Counted from the stretch's first letter, positions 8,297-16,737 are shown. The stretch is 64,000 nucleotides of DNA from Marisediminicola antarctica (GCF_009930795.1 NZ_CP017146.1:1922001-1986000), one strand, 5' to 3'. Numbers and translations: made by a program. Notes: generated by a model from the sequence alone, not told the origin.

Positions 8297-9225
8297 GCAC
8301 GCTGGAGCAGGACCTCGCGGACTACCTTCAGTTGCGCCTGTCGCTGGGGCATGAACTGGCCGAAGCCCGATGGTTGCTGCCGGGATTCGTCTCCTACCTC
8401 AACGCCCACAGATCCTCGACGGTGACGATCGAGGCGGCGCTGGCCTGGGCGCAGCAATCGGCGACGGGGCGAGGGGCGTCGGTCGGGCCGCGGCGGATGA
8501 CCGCCGCCCGGGGCTTCGCCCGCTACCTGGCTGGCATCCACCCGAACACCGAGATTCCACCGCTGGGACTGATGCCGCACCGGCAGCGCTGGCGCCCACC
8601 GTTCATCTACTCCCCAGCTGACATCGACGCCGTGATCAGCCAGGCCCGCTGCTCCATCGTCTCGCCGCTGCGGGCGGCGACCTACGACACTCTGATCGGT
8701 TTGCTGGCTGTCAGCGGGCTCCGGATCGGGGAGGCGATCAAACTCGACCGCAGCGATATCGACTGGGCCGAGGGCGTGCTGCTGATCCGAGAGTCGAAGT
8801 TCGGGAAATCCCGCCTGATTCCCCTGCACGGCAGTGTCATGGAGGCGCTGGCTACGCACGCCGCGCTTCGCGACGAGCTGCAACCGCGGCCGAAGGAGCC
8901 GAGCTTCTTCGTGTCCCTGACCCGTAATCGGCTGAGCTACGCCGTCGTCAGCCAGACGTTCCGGCGGCTGGTCGTCGACGCGGGCGTCGGGATCGGGTCA
9001 TCGTCGCCGCCCAGGCTGCACGACCTGCGTCACACGTTCGCGGTCCGCACCCTGTTGGGCTGGTATCGCGACGGTCAGGACATCCAAGCCAAGCTCCCCG
9101 CGCTCTCCACCTATCTCGGCCATCGCGAACCCGCATCCACCTATTGGTATCTGTCGGCCACCCCGGAACTGCTCGCCCTGGCCGCGGCACGTCAGGACAC
9201 CGCGTGGTCGGCGGCCCGCTCATGA
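8293..9225 (+). CDS. ritB: RIT tyrosine recombinase B
   Basis: A 310-residue tyrosine recombinase, the shortest of the trio as usual for this slot. Catalytic residues are visible in SGLRIGEAI (arginine), HDLRHTF, LGHREP, and a tyrosine in the STYWYL segment. GTG 8293 was chosen because it overlaps the ritA stop, giving translational coupling; an in-frame GTG at 8275 is possible. The stop overlaps the start of the third gene (ATGA). The three proteins are thought to act together, as one recombinase would not need two partners. Confidence 0.87.
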   Translation: MSTLEQDLADYLQLRLSLGHELAEARWLLPGFVSYLNAHRSSTVTIEAALAWAQQSATGRGASVGPRRMTAARGFARYLAGIHPNTEIPPLGLMPHRQRWRPPFIYSPADIDAVISQARCSIVSPLRAATYDTLIGLLAVSGLRIGEAIKLDRSDIDWAEGVLLIRESKFGKSRLIPLHGSVMEALATHAALRDELQPRPKEPSFFVSLTRNRLSYAVVSQTFRRLVVDAGVGIGSSSPPRLHDLRHTFAVRTLLGWYRDGQDIQAKLPALSTYLGHREPASTYWYLSATPELLALAAARQDTAWSAARS

Positions 9226-10211
9226 CCCTGATCGCGCCGACGCTGCAGATGTTCTTCACCGACAGGCTCGCCCAGCAGCGCCAGGCCAGCCCGCGCACGA
9301 TCGCCGCCTACCGCGACACGATGCGATTGTTGCTCGGATTCGTGCACCGCACGACCGGCAGACCGCCCTCGCAACTGGACTGGGACGACCTGGACGCGGC
9401 GATGATCAGCAAGTTCCTCAACCACCTCGAGGACGAGCGGAATAACAGCGTCCGGACCCGCAATGTTCGCCTGACCGCGATCCGGTCGCTGTTCTCCTAC
9501 GCCGCCTTGCGTCACCCCGAACACGCACTCCTGATCCAGCGAGTCCTGGCCATCCCGCCGAAACGGTTCGACAAACGCGTCGTGACCTACCTGACCCCGC
9601 CCGAGATCGACGCTCTCATCGCCGCACCCGACCAGACCCGATGGGAAGGACGACGAGACAGAGCGCTGATGCTCTTGGCCATCCAGACCGGCCTGCGCGT
9701 CTCCGAACTGACCAGCCTGAACTGCGCCGATGTAACCCTCGGCGTCGGCGCGAACGTCCGCTGCGAAGGCAAAGGTCGCAAGCAACGCGCCGTCCCACTC
9801 ACCCGACCCGTCGAGGCGCTCCTGCGACCGTGGCTCGCCGAGCGGGCCGGAGCGCCGGACCAACCGTTGTTCCCGACCCGGACCGGGCGGCGACTCAGCC
9901 GCGATGCCGTCGCACTCAGGATCAGCACGCACGCCGCGACCGCCGCACTGCGATGCCCCACGCTACGGGGCAAGCAGATCCACCCGCACGTGCTCCGACA
10001 CACCTGCGCGATGACCCTGCTGCAGGCCGGCGTCGATACCTCCGTGATTGCGCTCTGGCTCGGCCACGCCGGAGTCCGATCCACCGACGCCTACCTCCAC
10101 GCCGACATCAGCATCAAGGAGAAAGCCCTCGCTCTTACCACGCCCGCATCTGCGCGACCCGGCCGCTACCGTCCCACAGACAAGGTGCTCGCCTTCCTCG
10201 AGAGCCTGTAA
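9222..10211 (+). CDS. ritC: RIT tyrosine recombinase C
   Basis: A 329-residue XerC/D-like recombinase with a complete N-terminal SAM-like domain (about 5-90) and catalytic domain: arginine in QTGLRVSEL, HVLRHTCA, LGHAGV, and the tyrosine in TDAYLHAD. The start is ATG 9222, overlapping the previous TGA; the frame is also open from 9144 inside ritB. The stop codon TAA abuts the right inverted repeat at 10212, showing how compact the element is. Confidence 0.88.
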   Translation: MTLIAPTLQMFFTDRLAQQRQASPRTIAAYRDTMRLLLGFVHRTTGRPPSQLDWDDLDAAMISKFLNHLEDERNNSVRTRNVRLTAIRSLFSYAALRHPEHALLIQRVLAIPPKRFDKRVVTYLTPPEIDALIAAPDQTRWEGRRDRALMLLAIQTGLRVSELTSLNCADVTLGVGANVRCEGKGRKQRAVPLTRPVEALLRPWLAERAGAPDQPLFPTRTGRRLSRDAVALRISTHAATAALRCPTLRGKQIHPHVLRHTCAMTLLQAGVDTSVIALWLGHAGVRSTDAYLHADISIKEKALALTTPASARPGRYRPTDKVLAFLESL

Positions 10212-10316
10212 CTATGCCGAGCCCCAGCACGCGGTCCCAGTCCCGGAGCCGCGCGATATCAGGCCGCCCAAGCACCACCCCTCAGCGACCTCGACATAAT
10301 CGCGAGCTCGGCATAG
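10212..10316 (-). repeat. Right 105-bp terminal inverted repeat of the RIT element
   Basis: Inverted copy of 6931-7035 with two mismatches, starting directly after the ritC stop codon and followed by the target duplication GTCGAT. Confidence 0.9.
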
Positions 10317-10895
10317 GTCGATCACGAGCAGCGTCGGGCCGGCGAAGGATCGCATCATCGTGCCCCATTTTCCCTCGGTCGCGGCGCGGTGGCAGCGTGC
10401 GGCGAGGTCGGCGGCGGAGGTGAAGTAGGTGCGGTAGCCAGCCGTCACGGCGGCATGGCCGAGGCCGGTCGCGGTATGGGTCTTCCCGACTCCAGGCGGC
10501 CCTATTAGGAGCACGTTGGTCGCGGTCTCGAGGTAGCGGCAGGTGCCGAGCTTGGCGAGCAGGTTGCGGTCGATGCCGGAGGCGGCGTCGAGGTCGAAGT
10601 CGTCGAGGGTGGCGCCGGTGGGGAGGTTCGCGAAGCGGAACCGCCCCGAGAGGCGGCGGGCGTCGGTCGCGGTGACCTCGATGGAGAGCAGGCGCTCGAG
10701 GGCGTGGGTGAGACTCCAGCCCTCGGCTTGGGCGTGGTCGAGGACGCGGGGCAGGGCATCGGAGGCGTCGGCGAGCTTGAGCTCGGCGAGGTGGCCGCGC
10801 AGCTGCTGATATACGCTCGCGGGCGTCGCCGTGGTCACGGGGTAAGCGGCCAGGCTGATCACGGTGGTGGGTTCGGCGGTGCCAGTCAGCGCCAT
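10317..10895 (-). pseudogene. istB: istB, N-terminal part (IS21 helper ATPase)
   Basis: 193 codons of an IstB-type AAA+ ATPase, including the Walker A motif GPPGVGKT and ending inside Walker B (LLVID) exactly at the RIT target site. The N-terminal region (about 20-95) is the IstB-specific helical domain. ATG 10895 is used as start; a Shine-Dalgarno (GGAAGGAGG) lies further upstream than usual, so an earlier non-ATG start may be original. After the insertion the frame runs into stop codons within the RIT repeat. The transposase gene istA is not found upstream, so the IS is dead in any case. Confidence 0.85.
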
Positions 10896-11133
10896 CGCGG
10901 CGCGGCGGGCCGCGGTGCCCTGTGGAATGCGTTCCTCCTTCCGGTGCGGCCGGCCGGGAGGCGCGGCGGCCAGGGCGATCGTCTCCAGGGCGGTGACGTG
11001 TCCGCTGTCGCGAATCGTGATCGCGACATGGAAGGTTGGTTTTGGAAAAAGCCGATTGACCAGTACTTTGTCCAAGAAAGTTCGAACTGCCGGTTCGAGA
11101 TAGGCGAACCTCAAACCCGATGAAAACAACAGG

Positions 11134-11164
11134 GGGTCAGGGGTTCGAATCCCCTTGGATCCAC
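11134..11164 (+). repeat. Right attachment-like direct repeat (tRNA 3'-end-like)
   Basis: Identical to 2183-2213. It is followed within a few bases by a strong terminator hairpin, as expected for the end of a tRNA or other stable RNA gene, but no 5' portion of such a gene is present. Preceded by a diverged copy (11019-11133) of the sequence at 2068-2182. Confidence 0.65.
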
Positions 11165-11168
11165 CCGC

Positions 11169-11204
11169 AAACCCCCGGAAGCTTCTAGCTTCCGGGGGTT
11201 TTTT
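11169..11204. terminator. Strong rho-independent terminator
   Basis: A 14-bp stem (AAACCCCCGGAAGC paired with its complement) around the loop TTCTA, followed by a T-run on the plus strand. It fits the 3' end of a plus-strand RNA gene at the island border and also overlaps the last codons of the convergent yihY-like gene. Confidence 0.85.
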
Positions 11205-12255
11205 CTCGTATCCGATCGGCCCTTTCACGCAACCGTCGACCGGTCTCGATGTCCTGCAACTCCTTCGTCCTGGTCTTCTTGCTCTTGGAGACGCTGCGCG
11301 GAGGCAGCTGGATTGTCTCTTCCGCAGCGATCCCCGCTTGGAGCTGCCGGCTGCGTTCGAGTTCGGCGTTGAATTCGGCGCCGAAGAGGAGGGCGAGGTT
11401 TGCGATCCAGAGCCACAGCAGGAATACGACGACACCCGCAAGCGATCCGAAGGTGCGGTCGTAGTTCGAGAAGTTCGAAACATAGACGCCGAACAGCAGC
11501 GAAGCGATTGTAAGCATCAGCAGGGCGATGAAGGCGCCCATGCTCATCCAGCGGAGTTTCGGTTGTTTGGCGTTCGGCGTCGCGTAGTACAGGATCGCGA
11601 CCATCACCACGACGATCGCCAGCAGCACCGGCCACTTGAGGATCGACCAGACGAATCGGGTCGTCCCCCCGATCCCCAGCGCGCTTCCGACGACCTCCGC
11701 GACGGGGCCGGAGACAGCGAGGATGACTGCGATCACGAGCATGAGCGCGATCCCGATGAGGGTCACGAGAAGTTGCAGAGGCTTGAGCTTCCAGACGGGG
11801 CGGCCCTCCTCGATCTCGTAGACCCGGTTCATCGCGCGGCTGAATGCGCTGACATAGCCGGACGCGGCCCAGATTGCGACCAAGATTCCCGACACGAGAG
11901 CGAATCCGGCCGCAGGGGAGGAGGCGAAGTCCTCGAGCGGGCCCCGGATGACCTCGACGACCGACTCGGGAGCGATTTCGGCGAACACGTCGAGAAGCGA
12001 TGCCATCGCCCCGCCCTGGCCGATAACGCCGAGCAGCGACACAAGCGCGATGAGGGCAGGGAACAGGGCGAGCACCGCGAAATAGGTGAGCGCCGCAGCG
12101 ATGTCGATGCACCCGTCACTCGTGAACTCGCGCAGCGTCTTCCCGACGACATACTTCCACGATGGCTTCGCGATGTCGTCAGGAGAATCGGGCTTGCGAG
12201 GATCGTCCGGTGCCGGCCTGTCGGTCGGCGTCTCTCGCGTAATATCGCTGGCCAC
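11185..12255 (-). CDS. YihY/BrkB family inner-membrane protein
   Basis: A 356-residue integral membrane protein with about six helices between residues 45 and 290 and the family-typical segment DGCIDIAAALTYFAVLALFPALIAL near the start. The N-terminal 30 residues are polar and proline/aspartate-rich; the C-terminal 60 are highly charged. Family members are often called virulence factor BrkB or ribonuclease BN, but the nuclease name is an old error and the true role is unknown. GTG start with AGAGGT 5 nt before. The stop lies within the terminator hairpin at the island edge. Confidence 0.88.
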   Translation of the reverse strand: MASDITRETPTDRPAPDDPRKPDSPDDIAKPSWKYVVGKTLREFTSDGCIDIAAALTYFAVLALFPALIALVSLLGVIGQGGAMASLLDVFAEIAPESVVEVIRGPLEDFASSPAAGFALVSGILVAIWAASGYVSAFSRAMNRVYEIEEGRPVWKLKPLQLLVTLIGIALMLVIAVILAVSGPVAEVVGSALGIGGTTRFVWSILKWPVLLAIVVVMVAILYYATPNAKQPKLRWMSMGAFIALLMLTIASLLFGVYVSNFSNYDRTFGSLAGVVVFLLWLWIANLALLFGAEFNAELERSRQLQAGIAAEETIQLPPRSVSKSKKTRTKELQDIETGRRLRERADRIREKTPGS

Positions 12256-12334
12256 GTCGCACCTCTGTTCTGGTTCGGGTGTCTACTCTCCGCTGGGCCC
12301 CAGGTCAGCCCGGTGGTCCTTCGTGCAGGCCAGC

Positions 12335-12529
12335 TCAGGTTAGCGCGGTGCCGATCAGCCACACCACAGCGACGATTACGCCCCACAGCACAAGACTGGC
12401 CCCGACGGCGATTATCAGCCCGTGCAGTCGATGCGCGGCGCGGATGTCGGGACGCCCCTCTCCGATGGAATCTGGATCGCCAGCAGCACGGATGGGATCC
12501 CGTGTCGCGGAATTCGATTCCCTGTCCAT
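12335..12529 (-). CDS. Small single-pass membrane protein
   Basis: A 64-residue protein with a charged N-terminal half and one hydrophobic helix at residues about 38-62 (GLIIAVGASLVLWGVIVAVVWLIG). No family recognised and no strong Shine-Dalgarno, so the start is uncertain. It lies between the yihY-like gene and a run of small minus-strand genes. Confidence 0.45.
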   Translation of the reverse strand: MDRESNSATRDPIRAAGDPDSIGEGRPDIRAAHRLHGLIIAVGASLVLWGVIVAVVWLIGTALT

Positions 12530-12615
12530 CGCATCGCCCGTTGTGTCTCAATGTCGAGAAGGCGCCTCCTGGCGAAAGAGTACCCCCTGGGACTCTCAAA
12601 ACGGCTGGATTGCGA

Positions 12616-12858
12616 TCAGGTGGGGCTACTTGATGCGAAGTAGTACGCCACGTCGTCGAGCGACGTGAAGGGAGCCGCCTCGAGCGGGTGGTGCATTCGT
12701 GTCGCGTAGTAGTGATTGCCCTGACGAGCAACGAAGCCCAGAAGAGCGTCGATACTCTGGCGTGGGTATCGCCGGTCGGATACACGCCATTCTGTCGCTG
12801 ATAGTGGGTGGAATTCGATGTCCGCAACCTGCGGACGAAGACTCGTCGTGACTGACAT
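12616..12858 (-). CDS. Small hypothetical protein
   Basis: An 80-residue soluble protein without recognised domain. A clear AAGGAG 6 nt before the ATG supports translation. The segment REWRVSDRRYPRQ-like (residues about 22-35) and the following aromatic-rich part resemble no family I can name. It is in line with the neighbouring small genes on the same strand and may belong to a lineage-specific set. Confidence 0.6.
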   Translation of the reverse strand: MSVTTSLRPQVADIEFHPLSATEWRVSDRRYPRQSIDALLGFVARQGNHYYATRMHHPLEAAPFTSLDDVAYYFASSSPT

Positions 12859-12977
12859 GTGGCTTCTCCTTGTCCTGCAATTCGGACGAGCATAAGCTCA
12901 CGGGGACGGTCATCGGCAAGGCCTTGTACCGTCCGATCGGATCAGTTACACGCGGGGCGCCCGAAGCAGAGACGGTC

Positions 12978-13313
12978 CTAATCGGCCGTGCCCTCCTCCT
13001 CCCCGCCGAAGTCGTCCGCGTCGATCGGCTGACCCTTCGACCGTAGGAGCCACTCCATCTTGTCCTCGATAGTCTGCAGGAACACGTCGTCGTCGAACTC
13101 CGAGTGACGGGGAATTTCTGTAGCGATGAGAAGCTGGCTGGCGGGCCCGACGAGCAGCTGTGCCCGGCCCGAGATTCCCCCCGCCGCGAAGATGGGGATG
13201 TCAATGATGTCAGAGGCCTCGCGCTGCGCGAGGGCCTGGGCGTATCTGAGCACCGCATCGGCGGTGCGATCACCGGTAACGACAGATCCGCCTGCATAAA
13301 AGATTCGCTTCAT
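12978..13313 (-). CDS. Hypothetical protein next to a DUF7882-like gene
   Basis: A 111-residue acidic protein (C-terminus DDFGGEEEG) beginning MKRIFYAGGSVVTGD. It has a predicted alpha/beta pattern and no signal peptide or membrane segment. The ATG is preceded by AAGGG at about 9 nt. It lies 32 bp downstream of the DUF7882-like gene on the same strand, so the two are probably co-transcribed. The function is unknown. Confidence 0.65.
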   Translation of the reverse strand: MKRIFYAGGSVVTGDRTADAVLRYAQALAQREASDIIDIPIFAAGGISGRAQLLVGPASQLLIATEIPRHSEFDDDVFLQTIEDKMEWLLRSKGQPIDADDFGGEEEGTAD

Positions 13314-13345
13314 GTGAGAAAGCCCTTCGATTCGTCGCTTGGGAG

Positions 13346-13669
13346 TCAGCTTCCGGCTACTGCGCCACCCGGTCGGATTTCCGAGCTCAGCTGGAGTCCC
13401 TGCCCGCTATTCGAGGATGCCAGGAGAGTCTCGACCCATTCACGGTTGAGCGCCGGCATCTTCCCGCCGCTGTACTTGAAATAGAGGGGGATGGATTCGC
13501 TGAGCCAGATTGTGCTGCGGCCGTCCCCGACGTTGGGGTCGTCCCGCCACGAGAAGTAGAAGCTCTCACCGCGCCGCAGCTTAGCTCCGATGACGACTTG
13601 GAGGTGTGCAAGAACCCGGTCGTCGAAGCCGATCTCCACACCCGACATGCCGTACAAGAGTTTGCCCAT
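13346..13669 (-). CDS. DUF7882-like small protein
   Basis: A 107-residue protein starting MGKLLYGMSGVEIGFDDR with the segment LAHLQVVIGAKLRRGESFYFSW. It resembles a family common in Microbacteriaceae that is often mislabelled ATP-dependent DNA ligase; no ligase motif is present. ATG 13669 has GAAGGG at about 6 nt; the frame is open further upstream to 13834, but that part lacks a good start. This family is a useful taxonomic hint. Its function is unknown. Confidence 0.72.
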   Translation of the reverse strand: MGKLLYGMSGVEIGFDDRVLAHLQVVIGAKLRRGESFYFSWRDDPNVGDGRSTIWLSESIPLYFKYSGGKMPALNREWVETLLASSNSGQGLQLSSEIRPGGAVAGS

Positions 13670-13809
13670 CTGATGCCCTTCGCCGTTGCACAAGAGAACT
13701 TGCCGTCTCGAGAGGAACACCTCGCCGTGTCGTTGTCCTCCGTCAATAAGGACATCGTACGCTGGAGGAGTATTCGACACCGCCGCCAGGGCGAGACAAA
13801 GGACACCGC

Positions 13810-14190
13810 ATGACCGAGCAGGATCTCGTCGCACACTGGGCCTCAGCGCGGCGCCACATCATCTCTGCCCAGCTCGGGCCGATCTTCCTGCTCACGTCGA
13901 CGATCGCGCTCCTGCAGTTCGGACTCGCCGATGCCCCGCTCGCCGTGCGGCTCGCCGCCGCGGGCATCCTGCTCGCCACCGGTATTCTCGGTGCGGCCGC
14001 GCAGATCGCGTCGGCCAACGAGGGCGGGGCCGTCGTCGCCGACCTCAAACGGATCGGGGCGACCAGCGCGCTGGGCACTGCGGTGATCGCCGCGGGGCCG
14101 TGGGTCAATATTGTGCGGATCGTGACACCGGCGCTGTTCGTGCTGATCTTCATCGCGTTGGTCGTCGCACTGTTCGTACCGGGTGCGTGA
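13810..14190 (+). CDS. Small integral membrane protein
   Basis: A 126-residue protein with four predicted membrane helices (about 18-42, 45-70, 82-100, 102-125) and a short polar N-terminus. AAAGGA lies 6 nt before the ATG. No family recognised. It is convergent with the SDR gene, whose stop is 24 bp away, and divergent from the DUF7882-like gene. Confidence 0.65.
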   Translation: MTEQDLVAHWASARRHIISAQLGPIFLLTSTIALLQFGLADAPLAVRLAAAGILLATGILGAAAQIASANEGGAVVADLKRIGATSALGTAVIAAGPWVNIVRIVTPALFVLIFIALVVALFVPGA

Positions 14191-14214
14191 GCTGCCCGGT
14201 AGCCGGGCGATGGC

Positions 14215-15696
14215 TCACCAGGCTGCGGTCGTGTAGTCCTTGAGGAAGACGCCGTACTGGTCGTTTCCGAGCTCACCCTGCACGATCGGGTCGTAGACCC
14301 GTGCGGCGCCGTCGACGAGGTCGAGGGGGGCGTGAAAACCCTCTTCAGCCAGGCGCACCTTGGTCGGATGTGGGCGCTCGTCGGTGATCCAGCCGGTGTC
14401 CACGCTCGTCATCAGAATGCCGTCCGTCTCGAACATCTCTTTGGCGCTCGTGCGGGTCAGCATGTTGAGTGCGGCCTTCGCCATGTTCGTGTGCGGGTGG
14501 CCGGGGCCCTTGTACCCGCGCCCGAATTGCCCCTCCATCGCTGAGACGTTGACCACATATGTGCGGTCGGCGGCCGCCGCGGCCATCGCGGGGCGTAGGC
14601 GGCTTACGAGCAGGAACGGTGCGGTGACGTTCGCGAGCTGCACCTCGAGCATCTCGAGTGGGTCGACACCATCAACGAACTGGGTCCAGCTGTTGGAGTC
14701 GTGGTGGTCGGGCACCAGACCGCCCGCATCGATCGCGGTGCCAGCGGCGAGTCGCTGGAGCGACGATGATCCGGCTGCCATGGCCAGCGAGGTGAGGTCT
14801 GCCGCGCTCAGGCCACCGGCACCGGAGAGGATCGGGTGTGCGCCGACCGACGCGGCCAGCGCGTGGGGGTGGGCGTCGTTGGTGTGACCGAAGGTCAGGA
14901 GTTCTGGCAGGTCGCCGTCGGGGAGCGGCGAGGACTCCGCCTCGGCGAGGGGCGCGTAGGAGCCGGGGGAGCGGCGCACCGTCTGGGCGGCATTGTTGAT
15001 GAGGATGTCGAGGGGGCCCGCCGCGATCATCGAGTCGGTCAGTCCGATGACCTGGGCCGGGTCACGAAGGTCGATGCCGACGATCCGCAGACGGTGCAGC
15101 CAATCTGCGGAATCGGGCAGCCCAGAGAAGCGGCGCACGGCATCGCGCGGGAACCGCGTGGTGATTGTCGTGTGGGCGCCATCGCGCAGCAGCCGCAGGG
15201 CGATGTGCATGCCGATCTTCGCCCGCCCCCCGGTGAGAAGCGCCGACCGTCCGGACAGGTCGGTTCGGGCATCCCGCTTCGCGTGGCTCAGCGCCGCGCA
15301 GTCGGGGCACAGCTGGTGGTAGAAGGAGTCGACCCGGGTATAGCGCTGCTTGCAGATGTAGCACGGCCGGGACTTGATGAGCACGCCCGGCGTCACCACA
15401 CCGGTGGTGACGGCGAGAGGGATGCCGCGTGTCTCGTCGTCGATCCGATCTGGCGCGCCCGTCGCCGTCGCGGCGACGACGGCACGGTCGGCGTCGGCGA
15501 TGACCGCACGCTTCTCCAGCCGGCGGTTCTTCTTCACCGATTTGAACATCCGCGCGGTCGCCCGCCGGATGGCGATGAAGTCGGGGTGCTCCTCGTCGAG
15601 GTTGTCGAGCTGGGCGAGCACGCTCAGGGTGAGGGCGAGGTCGCCGGGGTCGATTCCGCCCGGCGTCTCGAGCGTCGTTTCAGGCTGCGAAGTCAC
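14215..15696 (-). CDS. SDR-family oxidoreductase with N-terminal CxxC zinc-binding-like domain
   Basis: A 493-residue protein. Residues 1-105 are helical and charged. Residues about 111-135 hold two CxxC pairs (CYIC and CPDC), a likely zinc knuckle. The rest is a short-chain dehydrogenase fold with LLTGGRAKIGMHIA as nucleotide-binding loop, the NNAAQT motif and the serine of VVNVSAMEG. At the usual YxxxK position it reads TNMAK, so the catalytic tyrosine is replaced by threonine while the lysine stays. The start is GTG 15696, five nt after the hexamer TACAAT and without Shine-Dalgarno, so the transcript is probably leaderless. Substrate unknown. Confidence 0.82.
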   Translation of the reverse strand: MTSQPETTLETPGGIDPGDLALTLSVLAQLDNLDEEHPDFIAIRRATARMFKSVKKNRRLEKRAVIADADRAVVAATATGAPDRIDDETRGIPLAVTTGVVTPGVLIKSRPCYICKQRYTRVDSFYHQLCPDCAALSHAKRDARTDLSGRSALLTGGRAKIGMHIALRLLRDGAHTTITTRFPRDAVRRFSGLPDSADWLHRLRIVGIDLRDPAQVIGLTDSMIAAGPLDILINNAAQTVRRSPGSYAPLAEAESSPLPDGDLPELLTFGHTNDAHPHALAASVGAHPILSGAGGLSAADLTSLAMAAGSSSLQRLAAGTAIDAGGLVPDHHDSNSWTQFVDGVDPLEMLEVQLANVTAPFLLVSRLRPAMAAAAADRTYVVNVSAMEGQFGRGYKGPGHPHTNMAKAALNMLTRTSAKEMFETDGILMTSVDTGWITDERPHPTKVRLAEEGFHAPLDLVDGAARVYDPIVQGELGNDQYGVFLKDYTTAAW

Positions 15697-15701
15697 AGTG
15701 A

Positions 15702-15707
15702 ATTGTA
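15702..15707 (-). promoter_or_regulatory. -10 box of a leaderless SDR transcript
   Basis: TACAAT, then five bases, then the GTG start on the minus strand. There is no Shine-Dalgarno. Confidence 0.6.
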
Positions 15708-15798
15708 CCCGCCCCGCCTGTGGCCCGTCCCGTGCTGGTGCGGACCCGCATTCCGGGAATGGCGCGATGCGGGCACGCGACTGTGGCACGGTGGACAC

Positions 15799-16737
15799 AT
15801 GGCCAGAACGAAGCTCCTGCTCGACTGCGATCCCGGGCTCGACGACGCCCTCGCGCTGCTCCTCGCGCACAGCGACCCCGACCTTGAGCTTGTCGCGGTC
15901 ACCACAGTGGGCGGAAACGTCGATCTCGTGAGTACCACCAGGAATGCGCGTGTGTTGCGGGAGTACCTCGGCTTTGTCGACGTGCCGATTGCCGCGGGTG
16001 CCGCGCAGCCGCTCGTGCGGGATGCCGAGAACGCCGCCCACGTTCACGGCGAGGCTGGACTCGGCACCGTGCGGCTGCCCGCGGCCACGCTTCCCGCATC
16101 CGACCGGCACGCCGTCGACGTCATTATCGAGACGCTCCGCGCGGCGCCCGGCGAGGTGCACCTCGTCGCGACCGGTCCGCTCACCAACATCGCCCTGGCG
16201 CTTGCCCGAGAGCCGAGAGTCGTGGAGTGGGCGGCCTCGTTCGTGATCATGGGTGGATCGTTCACCCGCGGCAACGCGACAGTCGCCGCCGAATTCAACA
16301 TCTACGCAGACCCGGAGGCCGCCGCAGTGGTCTTCGCGGCCGGCTGGCAGGTCGTGATGATCGGCCTCGACCTCACCCTCCAGGCGATTGTGACACCCCA
16401 GGTCGTCGACCGGATGCGGCACCTGGGGCCGCTCGGCGTCGACCTCGTGGTGCCGCTTGCGACCTTCTGGGTCGACCCGAACGACGCCGACTGGTCGGGC
16501 CAAGCCGTGCACGACGTCTGCGCCGTCGCCTACATCGCGCGGCCCGAGCTGTTCCAGTCGCGCCCGGCGCGAGTGGAGGTCGAGACCCAGGGGCATCACA
16601 CCTCAGGCATGACAGTCGTCGATTTCACTTCTTCCGCCCCCAACGCGATCGTTCCGGTCGAGCTCGACGTCGCGGGTTTCTGGGATTACGTGCACAGCGC
16701 GTGGCAGCTCACCGCCGACGGGCACGCGAATGACTGA
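15799..16737 (+). CDS. Inosine-uridine type nucleoside hydrolase
   Basis: A 312-residue cytoplasmic enzyme that hydrolyses the N-glycosidic bond of nucleosides. The calcium-binding signature DCDPGLDD lies at residues about 9-16; the ATGPLTNIAL segment, the EFNIYADPEAA stretch and a histidine in QAVHDVCAV that binds calcium/ribose follow. The length is normal. The base preference cannot be told from sequence. The upstream frame is open, but ATG 15799 matches the family start. Its end overlaps the following helicase gene by 8 bp. Confidence 0.92.
   Translation: MARTKLLLDCDPGLDDALALLLAHSDPDLELVAVTTVGGNVDLVSTTRNARVLREYLGFVDVPIAAGAAQPLVRDAENAAHVHGEAGLGTVRLPAATLPASDRHAVDVIIETLRAAPGEVHLVATGPLTNIALALAREPRVVEWAASFVIMGGSFTRGNATVAAEFNIYADPEAAAVVFAAGWQVVMIGLDLTLQAIVTPQVVDRMRHLGPLGVDLVVPLATFWVDPNDADWSGQAVHDVCAVAYIARPELFQSRPARVEVETQGHHTSGMTVVDFTSSAPNAIVPVELDVAGFWDYVHSAWQLTADGHAND

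Larger units (their letters stand above)
6905..10316 (+). mobile_element. RIT element (recombinases in trio)
   Basis: A 3.4-kb element with three overlapping tyrosine recombinase genes in the same orientation, flanked by 105-bp inverted repeats (6931-7035 and 10212-10316) that differ at only two positions. The 6-bp sequence GTCGAT is present on both sides (6899-6904 and 10317-10322) as a target-site duplication. Deleting the element with one copy restores istB. This gene architecture is the published definition of RIT elements. All three recombinases look intact, so the insertion may be recent. Confidence 0.9.
6557..10895 (-). mobile_element. IS21-family remnant, interrupted by a RIT element
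   Basis: Contains only the helper-ATPase gene istB (split in two) and non-coding DNA to about 6557, where beta-lactamase homology starts. The transposase gene istA is missing; a likely istB ribosome-binding site (GGAAGGAGG) survives just upstream of 10895, and homology is then lost into the right island repeat. The exact terminal repeats could not be identified. Confidence 0.6.
2183..11164. mobile_element. Genomic island between tRNA-end-like direct repeats
   Basis: About 9 kb delimited by identical 31-bp repeats. Its content is typical of accessory DNA: a peptidase/PLD module, a truncated beta-lactamase, a broken IS21-type element and a RIT element. Beyond the right repeat a strong terminator and conserved genes begin. 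No integrase with the features of a phage or ICE integrase is present; the three tyrosine recombinases belong to the nested RIT element. The island may therefore be immobile or moved in trans. The boundaries are inferred from the repeats only. Confidence 0.55.

Noticed and set aside
10212-11483. A 423-codon minus frame reaching from the RIT repeat across the tRNA-like repeat
   Set aside because: Only the istB part (10317-10895) is real. The upstream GSKGIRTPDPLL-like segment is the antisense translation of a tRNA 3' end, a known annotation artefact.
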